This document shows, piece by piece, positions 52,870-61,743 of a DNA stretch of 64,000 nucleotides. How positions within the stretch are numbered: position 1 is the first letter of the stretch; each line of letters begins with the position of its first letter. The position numbers were made by a program, and so were the translations under genes. This DNA is from CAYXPR01 sp964467255 (GTDB lineage Bacteria > Pseudomonadota > Alphaproteobacteria > Rickettsiales > RGZB01), in the NCBI GenBank assembly GCA_964467255.1, contig CAYXPR010000007.1, positions 43,141 through 107,140 on the forward strand, read 5' to 3'. The notes beneath the pieces are model-generated. The model had not been told where the DNA came from. It searched no databases and saw only the letters and a list, made by a program, of their open reading frames with translations.

Positions 52870-53247
52870 TTAGACTGCAAGAATTGCAGCGGCCACCTGT
52901 CGTTCTTCTGCCAGCAGCACATTATAGGTGCGGCAGGCCGCGCCGCTATCCATTACCTCAATAATCATGCCGTGAGATTTAAGGGTGCGCAGTATGTCTG
53001 GTGCAGGGAAAGAAAAAGTGGCACCGGAACCAATCAGCAGCACTTCTATCTGGTCTTTAAAACGGATGAGCGGTTCAATCGCAGCAATGTCTATTTGTTC
53101 GACCGTGCTTACATTCCATGCCAACACCTGCTCCGGCAGGATAATGACGGATCCTTCGTGGTCCTGACCGCTGATATTGAAGCGACCAGCACCGTATGAT
53201 TTGATGAGTTTTCTACCTTCGGGAATAAGCGGGGTAATGTCGGTCAT
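52870..53247 (-). CDS. Mth938-like (DUF498) domain protein
   Basis: The 125-residue protein has the DUF498/Mth938 pattern: INGYGAGRF-like KSYGAGRFNISGQ, SVIILPEQVLAW, LLIGSGATFSFPAPDI and MDSGAACRTYNVLLAEERQVAAAIL. The human homologue NDUFAF3 assists complex I assembly. It lies 21 bases downstream of secD; in other alphaproteobacteria this gene follows secF, but no secF is present here. Confidence 0.85.
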   Translation of the reverse strand: MTDITPLIPEGRKLIKSYGAGRFNISGQDHEGSVIILPEQVLAWNVSTVEQIDIAAIEPLIRFKDQIEVLLIGSGATFSFPAPDILRTLKSHGMIIEVMDSGAACRTYNVLLAEERQVAAAILAV

Positions 53248-53268
53248 GCCCGCACACCTTGCATTATT

Positions 53269-54843
53269 TTAGATTGGCAACGTTTTAGGGCGCACGCGGC
53301 GCAGCCACACCACCACCATCAGGCGGGTAAGCATAACAGCCGTGAAGATGGAGGCAATAATACCCACGGCAAGCGTCACCGCGAAACCTTTCACCGCACC
53401 CGAACCAAAGATGTACAGGAGAAGTGTTGCGATAAGCGCCGTCACGTTCGAGTCAAAAATAGTAGCGGAGGCCTGCAAGAAGCCCTGCTCCACTGCGGCG
53501 ATAGGTGTTTTACCAACACGAACTTCTTCACGCATACGTTCATAAATCAGCACGTTCGCATCTACCGACATACCCATAGTGAGCACAATACCCGCAATAC
53601 CCGGCAGCGTGAGGGTGGCTTGCAGCAATGACATTGCTGCAACCAATAATGCAAGGTTTACCGCCAATGCAATGCTCGAAAAAATGCCAAACAAGCCATA
53701 AGAAAGCACCATGAAGGTAACCACGAACACCGCGCCAACGATGGAAGCACGTATACCATCTTGAATGGAATCGGCGCCGAGGCTTGGGCCCACCGTGCGC
53801 TCTTCTAAAATTTTAATCGGCGCAGGCAGAGCACCGGCGCGCAGCAGCAACGCAAGGTCGTTTGCTGACTGGGTGGTGAAGCCACCCGAAATCATGCCGG
53901 AACCACCTACGATAGGTTCACGAATCACGGGGGCGGTAATCACTTCATCATCCAGCACAATGGCAAACGGCCGGCCGACATTCTCGGTCGTTACGTCTGC
54001 AAATTTGCGGGAACCCTGATTGTTAAAACGGAACGAAACAACCGGCGCGCCTTGGTCATAGCTCACATGCGCATTCACCAATAAATCACCGCTCAGGATG
54101 ATTTTCTTCTTAATCATGTAATAGCGCGGTTCATTAGGATCCGTTGGTTTGCCGCCAATGCCCCGGTTCCAGCCTTGCAGCAGCCTTGTGCCCACCGAAG
54201 CAGGGCGCATATGCGTGGGGTATGGGTCTTGGTCATCCATCAAATGAAAGGTCATTTTCGCGGTTTTACCCAGCAGACGCTTCAACTGCTCGGGGTCCTT
54301 AAGACCCGGTACTTGCAGCAGGATGCGGTTTTCACCCTGACGCTGAATGATGGGTTCGCGCGTGCCTGTTTCGTCCACGCGGCGGCGCACGATTTCAATC
54401 GACTGACCCAGAACATTTTGTCGCATTTCCTTAAGTGCGGACTCAGAATAAGTCACCACAATGCGGCCATCATCCTCGCGGGAAATATCAAGACCGGGGG
54501 AAATTTCACGCACGGCGGATTTCATCGCATCAAAGTCAGCATCGGCATCACGCAGATAAAAACTCACCCCGTTTACGCCGCCACCCAGGCTGGTGTAGCC
54601 AAGTTTTTTTTCTTTCAGGCGGAAACGCACATCGTCGGTAAGCGTTTGCGCCTGCTCTTTAAGGTAAGTATCAAAATCCACTTCCATCAGCAGGTAGGAG
54701 CCGCCACGTAAGTCCAAGCCCAAATTCATGCGCTTGGCGTTTGGCAGCCAATCCGGCGGCAGTGCATTGGGTGCCGCAAAGGCAACGCCAAACAGGCATA
54801 CCAGCAGCACCAATGCAATTTTCCAACCGGGGAAGCGGGACAT
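53269..54843 (-). CDS. secD: Protein translocase subunit SecD
   Basis: The 524-residue protein has one N-terminal membrane helix, a periplasmic region with DLRGGSYLLMEVD and RRVDETGTREPIIQRQG, and five C-terminal helices in the SecD arrangement, with the conserved GMSVDANVLIYERMREE motif. SecD with SecF uses proton motive force to pull proteins from the periplasmic side of SecYEG. The C-terminus is normal (MLTRLMVVVWLRR). No secF follows, unlike the usual yajC-secD-secF order. Start ATG 54843, 16 bases after the yajC stop. Confidence 0.95.
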   Translation of the reverse strand: MSRFPGWKIALVLLVCLFGVAFAAPNALPPDWLPNAKRMNLGLDLRGGSYLLMEVDFDTYLKEQAQTLTDDVRFRLKEKKLGYTSLGGGVNGVSFYLRDADADFDAMKSAVREISPGLDISREDDGRIVVTYSESALKEMRQNVLGQSIEIVRRRVDETGTREPIIQRQGENRILLQVPGLKDPEQLKRLLGKTAKMTFHLMDDQDPYPTHMRPASVGTRLLQGWNRGIGGKPTDPNEPRYYMIKKKIILSGDLLVNAHVSYDQGAPVVSFRFNNQGSRKFADVTTENVGRPFAIVLDDEVITAPVIREPIVGGSGMISGGFTTQSANDLALLLRAGALPAPIKILEERTVGPSLGADSIQDGIRASIVGAVFVVTFMVLSYGLFGIFSSIALAVNLALLVAAMSLLQATLTLPGIAGIVLTMGMSVDANVLIYERMREEVRVGKTPIAAVEQGFLQASATIFDSNVTALIATLLLYIFGSGAVKGFAVTLAVGIIASIFTAVMLTRLMVVVWLRRVRPKTLPI

Positions 54844-54859
54844 AAAAACGCCTTAACGC

Positions 54860-55270
54860 TTATTTCTTTTCTTTTTTATCGGCCTTTTTTTCAGGCTCTT
54901 TGTCTTTTTCGTCCGCTGTAACAGCACGCACCTGCGTGTCAGACACAGTGCTGCGCACCACTTTTACAATCACGCCATTGGCAATATCAACATCCAGAAT
55001 GCCTGCATCTTCGTCTACTTTCGTGACCGTGCCGATGATGCCGCCACCCGTTACGATTTTATCGCCACGCTTTAAGGCTTTCACCATGTTTTGGTGCTGT
55101 TTAATTTTTTTCTGCTGTGGGCGCAGAATCAGGAAATAAAATACGGCAAAAATTACCAGCAAAGGAACAATGCCTCTAAAGCCATTGCCCATGGCACCGG
55201 ATGGATCTACGGCATCTGTGGCTTGCGCAAACGCATCAGAAACAAACAGGGAAGAAATCAGCTCCAGCAT
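54860..55270 (-). CDS. yajC: Preprotein translocase accessory protein YajC
   Basis: The 136-residue protein has an N-terminal hydrophobic part, one transmembrane helix (about 32-50, PLLVIFAVFYFLILRPQQKK) and a cytoplasmic domain (VTGGGIIGTVTKVDEDAGILDVDI). A charged Lys/Glu tail ends the protein. YajC associates with SecDF and AcrB. Normal order yajC-secD is kept. Start ATG 55270. Confidence 0.94.
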   Translation of the reverse strand: MLELISSLFVSDAFAQATDAVDPSGAMGNGFRGIVPLLVIFAVFYFLILRPQQKKIKQHQNMVKALKRGDKIVTGGGIIGTVTKVDEDAGILDVDIANGVIVKVVRSTVSDTQVRAVTADEKDKEPEKKADKKEKK

Positions 55271-55369
55271 GGAAACCTCCAGATAATAATTGTCGTTTTA
55301 GTATATAAAAACCGGCCAGACTATACTTGGCTCTCACCCGCTTGCAAAGCAAAATCAGCGGGGGTGTAT

Positions 55370-56635
55370 TTAACCGGAAAGATAGTCGCTTGGGTTCACG
55401 ACCTCGCGCCCTTTCCTAAGGCCAAAATGCAGCTGCGGCTTATCCACGCGGCCCGTTTCGCCCACCTTGGAAACTATCTGCCCGCGCTTGACCTTGTCGC
55501 CACGCTTCACCACCATTTCTTTATTATGCGCGTAGGAGCTTATCCAACCGCCATTATGCTTCACGATGACCAGTTTGCCATAGCCCTCAAGCCCGTCAGC
55601 CGCATAAATCACCACACCATCTGCTACCGCTTTAACTGGCGTGCCAATCGGCGCGGCAATGTTGATGCCGTCATTATATAAGCCGCCACGGCGGGGGCCG
55701 AATGGTGCAATCACTTTACCCTTTACCGGCCATGCAAAATTGGTGGGGGCTTTGCCCAGCATTTGCGGCAGTGGTTTTTTAGGCTCCGATTTCTTCACCG
55801 CACGGGGCTTAGGTTCCAGCGCCGCTACCTCGCGCGTTTCAACCACCTCTGGCTCAGGTGAAATAGCTGGCGGCGGGTTGTCTTCCACCATCACAACGCT
55901 CGATTTTTCAATCTCCACCTCGCGCCCATCAGGCTGCTGCTCTACATAGCGCAATTTACGCGGCTTATATTTACCGCTGAAATCTTTTTTAAGGATGGAA
56001 GTTTTTTCATCCAAATCCGCCACCTCAACATCACCCACACCAACAGGCCCTGCCACGCGGTCGCCAATATCACTACCTGCACTGGCCCAGTGCGTGCGGA
56101 ACGGCAGGCGCAGGCGCTGCCCCGGCTCGATACCGTAGGGTTTTTCTAGCTTGTTGATTTCCGCAAGGCGGCTCATATCCACACCTTTTTTGCTGGAAAC
56201 CTCGTAAATGGAGTCACCCGGCTGCACTACATAGAACTGCGCGGCGGGCAGCTTCAGGCTTTCACCCGCCTCTAAGCGATATGGCGGGCGCAGATTGTTG
56301 GCTTCAATCACATCGCGACTTTCAATATTATAACGCTCGGCCACGTCATAGAGCGTGTCGCCTTTTTGCACGATAATATTCTTATAAAGTTTTTTCTGGC
56401 GCAGGCGCTCTGATTCAGCGATGGAGAGTGGTTCACCAGACTCTTTGCCGTAGAAATAATCGCCGTATTTTTCGATTTCTGCAGGCTCGTGTGGCGGGCT
56501 TTTTTTGAACACCGAAGGCACTGGCATTTTCGGCATGCTGAATTTTGGCATGCTTACCTTGGGCAGCGAAGGCTTATAGCTTTCGCAACCCACCAGCACA
56601 AGGCAGGCCAGCGTGCAGCATAGAATCGTTTGCAT
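55370..56635 (-). CDS. LysM/M23 lipoprotein (NlpD/EnvC-like) with degenerate zinc site
   Basis: The 421-residue product starts with a lipoprotein signal (LACLVLVGC lipobox, Cys near residue 17). Two LysM repeats follow (about 85-130 and 135-180; VQKGDTLYDVAERY and VQPGDSIYEVSSKK), a linker, and a LytM/M23 domain at 305-421. The zinc motif HxxxD...HxH is lost: the region reads NDGINIAA and later QLHFGLRKG, so first His, Asp and one later His are replaced. This is the state seen in EnvC/NlpD, which activate amidases rather than cut peptidoglycan. Start ATG 56635. It lies between serS and yajC. Confidence 0.85.
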   Translation of the reverse strand: MQTILCCTLACLVLVGCESYKPSLPKVSMPKFSMPKMPVPSVFKKSPPHEPAEIEKYGDYFYGKESGEPLSIAESERLRQKKLYKNIIVQKGDTLYDVAERYNIESRDVIEANNLRPPYRLEAGESLKLPAAQFYVVQPGDSIYEVSSKKGVDMSRLAEINKLEKPYGIEPGQRLRLPFRTHWASAGSDIGDRVAGPVGVGDVEVADLDEKTSILKKDFSGKYKPRKLRYVEQQPDGREVEIEKSSVVMVEDNPPPAISPEPEVVETREVAALEPKPRAVKKSEPKKPLPQMLGKAPTNFAWPVKGKVIAPFGPRRGGLYNDGINIAAPIGTPVKAVADGVVIYAADGLEGYGKLVIVKHNGGWISSYAHNKEMVVKRGDKVKRGQIVSKVGETGRVDKPQLHFGLRKGREVVNPSDYLSG

Positions 56636-56695
56636 GTGGAATTTTGTTTTCACGCCAGCAGGGTAGCAAAAAGCGCGCACGAAGACCAAATATTT

Positions 56696-58111
56696 TTATT
56701 TGCGAATAACTTTCACGCCGCCCATGTAAGGCTGCAATGCCTCGGGGATGCCGATGCTGCCATCTTCCTGCTGATAATTTTCCATGATGGCAATCAGCGT
56801 GCGACCCACCGCCAGCGCCGAGCCATTCAGCGTGTGCACGAATTGCGTGGGCACATCGGGATTATCGCGGAAGCGCGCTTTCATACGACGCGCCTGAAAG
56901 TCGCCACAATTCGAGCAGCTGGAAATTTCGCGGAACGTGTCCTGCGCGGGCAGCCACACTTCAAGGTCGTAGGTTTTGCGGGCGGAAAAGCCCGTGTCTT
57001 TCGAGCAGAGCAGCATCACGCGGTAGGCAAGGCCGAGGCGTTTTAATACTTCTTCCGCACACGCCGTCATCCGCTCATGTTCTTTTTCGGAGTCTTCCGG
57101 CTTGGTGATGGATACCAGCTCTACCTTGGTGAACTGGTGCATGCGAATCATGCCGCGTGTGTCTTTCCCCGCCGAACCCGCCTCGGAACGGAAGCACGGC
57201 GTGTGCGCGGTGAAGCGGAAGGGCAGCTTTGTGGCATCCGTAATCGTATCCTGCACCAAGTTGGTGAGTGAAACTTCAGCGGTAGGAATTAAGTAGAACT
57301 CTGCCTTAAGCCTTTTTGGAAGTCCCGTTTTACCACTTACAACAACTTTTATGTTTTTAAACTCTTTAAGGAATTCAACCAACTTAGTATTGCCGTGCTC
57401 TTCCTCTGTTAGTGAGAGTTCTAGTTTCGCAGTACTGCTGAAAAGGTCTTCTTCAAATTTTGGCAGCTGTCCCGTACCATAAAGCGCTGCATCCCGAACC
57501 AATAGCGGTGGTGAAACTTCCGTGTAGCCAAATTCTTTGGTGTGGATGTCGAGCATGAAGGCTGCCAAAGCACGCTCCAGCCGTGCGAGTGCGCCTTTTA
57601 GCACCACAAAACGGGCACCAGATATTTTCGCGGCTTGCTCAAAATCCATCATACCGAGTGCTTCACCCAGCGCCACATGGTCTTTCGGCGTGAAGGAGAA
57701 TTTCGGCGGCGTGCCGTGCTTTTTGACTTCTTTATTATCCTGCTCCCCTGCCCCTTCCGGTACATCGTCAGCCAGAATGTTGGGGATGCGCATTAGCAAT
57801 TCATCGGCCGCGCTGGCACCCGCATCATCCGCCACGCCAGATTCCTGCTGCGCTTTCAGTTCAGCGATTTTTACTTTTAATTCTTTTGATTCGGCCAGCA
57901 GCGCATCCGCATTACCGCCCTTGGATTTCGTTTCACCAATCTGCTTAGCGAGCTGGTTTGCACGGGTCTGTAAATCCTGCATCGCGTTTTTGCCGCCGCG
58001 CACTTCTTTATCCGCCGCCAGAATTTTCTGCGATTCCGCAGGCAGGCCGCGGCGCTTTAGCGCAGCGTCAAACGCATCAGGGTTCGTGCGGATAAATTTA
58101 ATATCGTGCAT
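56696..58111 (-). CDS. serS: Serine--tRNA ligase
   Basis: The 471-residue class II synthetase has an N-terminal helical tRNA-binding arm (about 30-110) and the catalytic domain with FRSEAGSAGKDTRGMIRMHQF (motif 2 region) and LNGSALAVGRTLIAIMENYQ (motif 3). It aminoacylates tRNA-Ser and tRNA-Sec. An insertion of about 40 residues around EFLKEFKNIKVVVSGKTGLPK makes it slightly longer than E. coli SerRS. It begins 8 bases downstream of tatC. Confidence 0.96.
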   Translation of the reverse strand: MHDIKFIRTNPDAFDAALKRRGLPAESQKILAADKEVRGGKNAMQDLQTRANQLAKQIGETKSKGGNADALLAESKELKVKIAELKAQQESGVADDAGASAADELLMRIPNILADDVPEGAGEQDNKEVKKHGTPPKFSFTPKDHVALGEALGMMDFEQAAKISGARFVVLKGALARLERALAAFMLDIHTKEFGYTEVSPPLLVRDAALYGTGQLPKFEEDLFSSTAKLELSLTEEEHGNTKLVEFLKEFKNIKVVVSGKTGLPKRLKAEFYLIPTAEVSLTNLVQDTITDATKLPFRFTAHTPCFRSEAGSAGKDTRGMIRMHQFTKVELVSITKPEDSEKEHERMTACAEEVLKRLGLAYRVMLLCSKDTGFSARKTYDLEVWLPAQDTFREISSCSNCGDFQARRMKARFRDNPDVPTQFVHTLNGSALAVGRTLIAIMENYQQEDGSIGIPEALQPYMGGVKVIRK

Positions 58112-58118
58112 AGTCGCG

Positions 58119-58907
58119 TCAGGCTTTCTTTTCTAAACGGCGGATGACAAGAACTGAAATTTCATAGAGCAGCAATAGCGGAACCGCAAGCCCTATCTGG
58201 CTAATCACATCCGGCGGCGTTAGAACCGCTGCGGCGATAAAAATCCCCACGATGGCAAACTTGCGGCGTTTGACCAGCATATCGGCAGACACAAGCCCCA
58301 CCCGCGCCAGCAGCAGCAATATCACCGGCATCTGGAAGGCAAGGCCGAAGCCCATAATAAGCGTCATCACCAGCGAGAGATATTCACTCACCTTTGCTTC
58401 AAGCTGAATGGGCAGCTGCCCCTCGCCGCCCGCGCTTTCAAACCCAAGGAAGAACCGCCATGCCAGCGGGAAGATGAAATAATAGACCAGCGCCGCACCC
58501 GCTGCGAACAGCACAGGCGATGCCACGAGCACGGGCAGCAGAAAGTCGCGTTCTTTTTTATAAAGACCGGGGGCGATGAAGCGATACATCTGCGTAGCAA
58601 TCACCGGAAAGGCCAGAATAAACCCGCCGAAAAATGCGAGCTTCATATAGGTAAAGAACGCTTCCGTAAGGCCCGTGTAAATCATGCGGCGGCCTGCTTC
58701 CTCGCCATAAATATGCGCCAAGGGGCGCACGAGGAAATTGTAAATCTCGCCTGCATACATATAGCTGATGGCAAAACCAGCAATCAGTGCCAGCACGCTG
58801 TATACCACGCGGTCGCGCAGTTCAAGCAGGTGCTCCACGAGCGGCATCAGCTCGGCATCGGGTGCTTCTTTCAGCGGTGTTTTTTTCTTACGGGGTTTTT
58901 GCGCCAT
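58119..58907 (-). CDS. tatC: Sec-independent protein translocase TatC
   Basis: The 262-residue protein has six membrane helices and the conserved N-terminal MPLVEHLLELRDRVVYS, the twin-arginine receptor surface, and FFGGFILAFPVIATQMYRFIAPGL. TatC recognises RR signal peptides with TatB. It follows tatB with a 1-base gap. Confidence 0.95.
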   Translation of the reverse strand: MAQKPRKKKTPLKEAPDAELMPLVEHLLELRDRVVYSVLALIAGFAISYMYAGEIYNFLVRPLAHIYGEEAGRRMIYTGLTEAFFTYMKLAFFGGFILAFPVIATQMYRFIAPGLYKKERDFLLPVLVASPVLFAAGAALVYYFIFPLAWRFFLGFESAGGEGQLPIQLEAKVSEYLSLVMTLIMGFGLAFQMPVILLLLARVGLVSADMLVKRRKFAIVGIFIAAAVLTPPDVISQIGLAVPLLLLYEISVLVIRRLEKKA

Positions 58908-58908
58908 G

Positions 58909-59274
58909 CTAGCCCCTCGCTTTTTTCTTACGAACGGTGGCTTTGGCTTTCGGCTTTTTCTTTGCAGCAGGCTTCATCCGCACGCCGAGGGTTTTTTCAA
59001 TATCGGCCACGTCATAGGCGCGTTGCTCTTTACCATCAAGATCAATCAGGCGAGTTACTTTGTTGGTTTCCCACTCAATGGCCTGCCGCGCTTCTTTGAT
59101 GCCCGTGCCCTCGCCTGCTTCTTCCAGCAATTTGGTGAACTCACCACCGAGCTGCTTGGCTTTGCGCATCCAGCGGCCAATCGTACGCGCCACCACGGGC
59201 AAATCCTTCGGGCCGATGACAACCACCGCGACCACGATAATAAGCAAAAGCTCTGCCGAGGAGAGTTCAAACAT
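58909..59274 (-). CDS. tatB: Sec-independent protein translocase TatB
   Basis: The 121-residue protein starts with the TatB signature FELSSAELLLIIVVAVVVIG, PKDLPVVAR and an amphipathic helix (RTIGRWMRKAKQLGGEFTKL). A charged, Lys-rich C-terminal tail (KKKPKAKATVRKKK) follows. TatB forms the receptor with TatC. It is 37 bases downstream of tatA. Confidence 0.93.
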   Translation of the reverse strand: MFELSSAELLLIIVVAVVVIGPKDLPVVARTIGRWMRKAKQLGGEFTKLLEEAGEGTGIKEARQAIEWETNKVTRLIDLDGKEQRAYDVADIEKTLGVRMKPAAKKKPKAKATVRKKKARG

Positions 59275-59311
59275 AGCCCGCCATCACCCCATGCGGTGAG
59301 TTAAACGATGC

Positions 59312-59560
59312 TTACGCCGCTTTTTTCTTTTTTGCGGTGCTTTTCTTTTTGGTGCCGGAAGCCACCTTTTTCGCTGCAACCGTTTTCTTGGCAGCAATCT
59401 GTTTTTTAGGTGCCTCGTCTGCATCAAGGCCTTTGAGGCCTTCTTTCAGGTTTTTAACGCCCTTGCCGATATCACCCATGACTTTTGGCAGCTTACCCGC
59501 GCCGAACAACACAAACACAATCAAAAGGACTAATATCAGCTTCCAGATACCAATGGTCAT
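59312..59560 (-). CDS. tatA: Sec-independent protein translocase TatA
   Basis: The 82-residue protein has one membrane helix (about 5-22, WKLILVLLIVFVLFG) and the amphipathic helix GKGVKNLKEGLKGLD. It forms the variable-size pore of the Tat system. The Lys/Ala tail is longer than usual. It starts the tatA-tatB-tatC-serS block. Confidence 0.94.
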   Translation of the reverse strand: MTIGIWKLILVLLIVFVLFGAGKLPKVMGDIGKGVKNLKEGLKGLDADEAPKKQIAAKKTVAAKKVASGTKKKSTAKKKKAA

Positions 59561-59716
59561 GCAAATCTCCAGCGTTAAACCATATTTTTTGAAGGGCTTA
59601 CTTCTAGCATATCACTACGCGGAAGGCTACAGCCGCTTTTAGGGATTAATAAATAGCGCTATTTCATTGAAAAACCATTGCTTTCGTGATAATTTACAAA
59701 AAAACCGAGAGCGGCG

Positions 59717-61450
59717 ATGGATTCCCATAATCTGCAAGAAATACTCGTGCTGCTCATCACAGCCGTATTTGTGGTGGCAATATTCAAGCGCCTGAACCTT
59801 AGCCCCGTGCTGGGTTACTTGGTGGCTGGCCTCGCCATCGGCCCGTTTGGTGCGGGCATTATTAAAGACACTGAATCCACCCAATATATTGCCGAATTTG
59901 GTATTGTGTTCCTGCTCTTTTATATCGGCTTAGAGCTAACGCTCGAACGCCTTGCCGCCATGAAAAAATATGTGCTGGGCTTCGGCTCACTGCAATTACT
60001 ACTCACCGGCTTTGCGGTGGGATATGCCGCTCATTTGATGGGCCTTTCCGCCGGAGCCTCAATTATTATCGGTGGCGGGTTGGCGCTTTCTTCCACCGCG
60101 ATTGTGCTACAGGTGTTGATGGAGCGCGGCGAGCAAGCCACGCAGGTGGGTCGCCTTTCCCTTGCAGTGCTCATTGCGCAGGACTTAGCCGTGGTGCCGC
60201 TGCTGGTGCTTGTCACGCTACTTTCCAAAGAAAATGTGGCGCTCGGCCCCGTGGTGTTTGATGCACTGCTGAAAGCCACCGTTGCCACCGTTGCCATTAT
60301 CGCTATCGGCCGCTTGCTGCTAAGGCCAGTATTCCGTGCCATCGGTTCGCTTAAAAGCCGCGAGCTTTTCGCCGCCACCACCTTGTTTATTGTGCTGGGC
60401 GCAGCTTACCTGACCGAGCATTTCGGCCTTTCGCTGGCACTGGGTGCGTTCATGGCAGGGCTGATGGTGGCTGAAACTGAATATTGCCATCAGGTGGAAG
60501 CCGACATTCTGCCGTTTAAGTCCCTGCTGCTTGGCCTGTTCTTTATGACGGTCGGCATGCAAATTGACTTCACCCTGCTGCAGCAAAAATTCGCCATTAT
60601 TCTACTACTGATGCTAGGGCTGATGGCTACAAAAATGGTGATTATCACTGTGTTGGCATTCCTGTTCAAACTACCAAAAAGCGTGGCACTGCATTCTGGC
60701 CTTCTGCTGGCGCAAGGCGGCGAATTCGCTTTTGTGCTGTTCAGCCTTGCTGCGCACGAAGGCCTTCTGCCCGCCCCCGTTTCGCAAGTGCTGCTAGTGG
60801 TTGTAACGCTCACCATGGCGTTTACACCTTTGCTTGATACCATCGGTAAAAAAATGGCAGACCGCATTGAAAAACGTGGTCAGAAGGCCGTGCTGCTGGG
60901 TGATGCACAAACCGAAGTAAAAGACCTGGAAAAGCACGTGATCGTGGTGGGTTTTGGCAAGGTAGGCCGCACCATCTGCAAACTGCTTCTGGAAGAAAAA
61001 ATTTCGTTTATTGCCATCGATTCCGATGCCAAAAACGTGCATGTGGGCCGCACCAAAAACTTCCCCGTGTTTTTCGGTGCTACTGACAGAGTGGACATGC
61101 TGCAAACCGTGGGGATTGACCGCGCCTTAGCGGTAATTGTTGCCCTGAAAGATAAAGATGAAGCCAAAAAGGCGGTAAAAGCCATTCATGAAAACTACCC
61201 CGACCTGCCGATTATCGCCCGCGGGTGGGACCGTGCTCACGTGCGCGATTTAGAGAGCGCAGGTGCTACCTATGCCGTGGCGGAAGCCTTTGAGGTGAGT
61301 ATGCAGCTTGGCAGCACGATTTTAAAGGCTATGGGCGTGCCCGACCCTGAAATCGAGCGCGTCATCGGACAGTTCCGAACCGGCAACTACAGCCCCCTCG
61401 CGCAAGATAAGTTCCTGCCGCCTGAACAAGGCCCTTCTATTGGCAGTTAG
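59717..61450 (+). CDS. Monovalent cation:proton antiporter-2 (CPA2/KefB-type)
   Basis: The 577-residue protein has an N-terminal Na/H-exchanger domain (about 10-375, with about twelve helices; GLALSSTAIVLQVL and LLLAQGGEFAFVLF are family motifs) and a C-terminal TrkA-N/RCK NAD-binding domain (about 400-515, VIVVGFGKVGRTICKLL) which gates potassium efflux or potassium/proton exchange. KefB and KefC need the KefF/KefG ancillary proteins; none is adjacent, so the exact ion and regulator are unknown. Start ATG 59717. A weak hairpin follows at 61466-61481. Confidence 0.88.
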   Translation: MDSHNLQEILVLLITAVFVVAIFKRLNLSPVLGYLVAGLAIGPFGAGIIKDTESTQYIAEFGIVFLLFYIGLELTLERLAAMKKYVLGFGSLQLLLTGFAVGYAAHLMGLSAGASIIIGGGLALSSTAIVLQVLMERGEQATQVGRLSLAVLIAQDLAVVPLLVLVTLLSKENVALGPVVFDALLKATVATVAIIAIGRLLLRPVFRAIGSLKSRELFAATTLFIVLGAAYLTEHFGLSLALGAFMAGLMVAETEYCHQVEADILPFKSLLLGLFFMTVGMQIDFTLLQQKFAIILLLMLGLMATKMVIITVLAFLFKLPKSVALHSGLLLAQGGEFAFVLFSLAAHEGLLPAPVSQVLLVVVTLTMAFTPLLDTIGKKMADRIEKRGQKAVLLGDAQTEVKDLEKHVIVVGFGKVGRTICKLLLEEKISFIAIDSDAKNVHVGRTKNFPVFFGATDRVDMLQTVGIDRALAVIVALKDKDEAKKAVKAIHENYPDLPIIARGWDRAHVRDLESAGATYAVAEAFEVSMQLGSTILKAMGVPDPEIERVIGQFRTGNYSPLAQDKFLPPEQGPSIGS

Positions 61451-61465
61451 CCTCTTGCCGCTGAA

Positions 61466-61481
61466 TGGCCTAAAAAGGCCA
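61466..61481 (+). terminator. Weak hairpin after the CPA2 antiporter
   Basis: TGGCC (61466-61470) pairs with GGCCA (61477-61481) with a 6-base loop, followed by the T-rich CTTTCTCTTT. The stem is only 5 bases. Confidence 0.35.
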
Positions 61482-61489
61482 CTTTCTCT

Positions 61490-61518
61490 TTGACAAGAGG
61501 GGAATAAGTTTCTATAAG
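61490..61518 (+). promoter_or_regulatory. Near-consensus sigma-70 promoter of tRNA-Ile
   Basis: TTGACA (61490-61495) and TATAAG (61513-61518) are 17 bases apart, a perfect -35 box and a five-of-six -10 box. The predicted start is near 61525, about 22 bases before the tRNA. Confidence 0.8.
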
Positions 61519-61546
61519 CGGCATCTCTTTGTTTTGACGATGGTTA

Positions 61547-61623
<77 letters not shown>

Positions 61624-61743
61624 TCGGAAAATTTCTGATACCCCCTTGTTTTTTCGTTTTGTTTCCCTATTTACATCAGGGGTGTATTCAGTATGATACG
61701 CCGCGCCGAAGGCGCTATGGATATTCAACGGGTTAGGCAGTTC

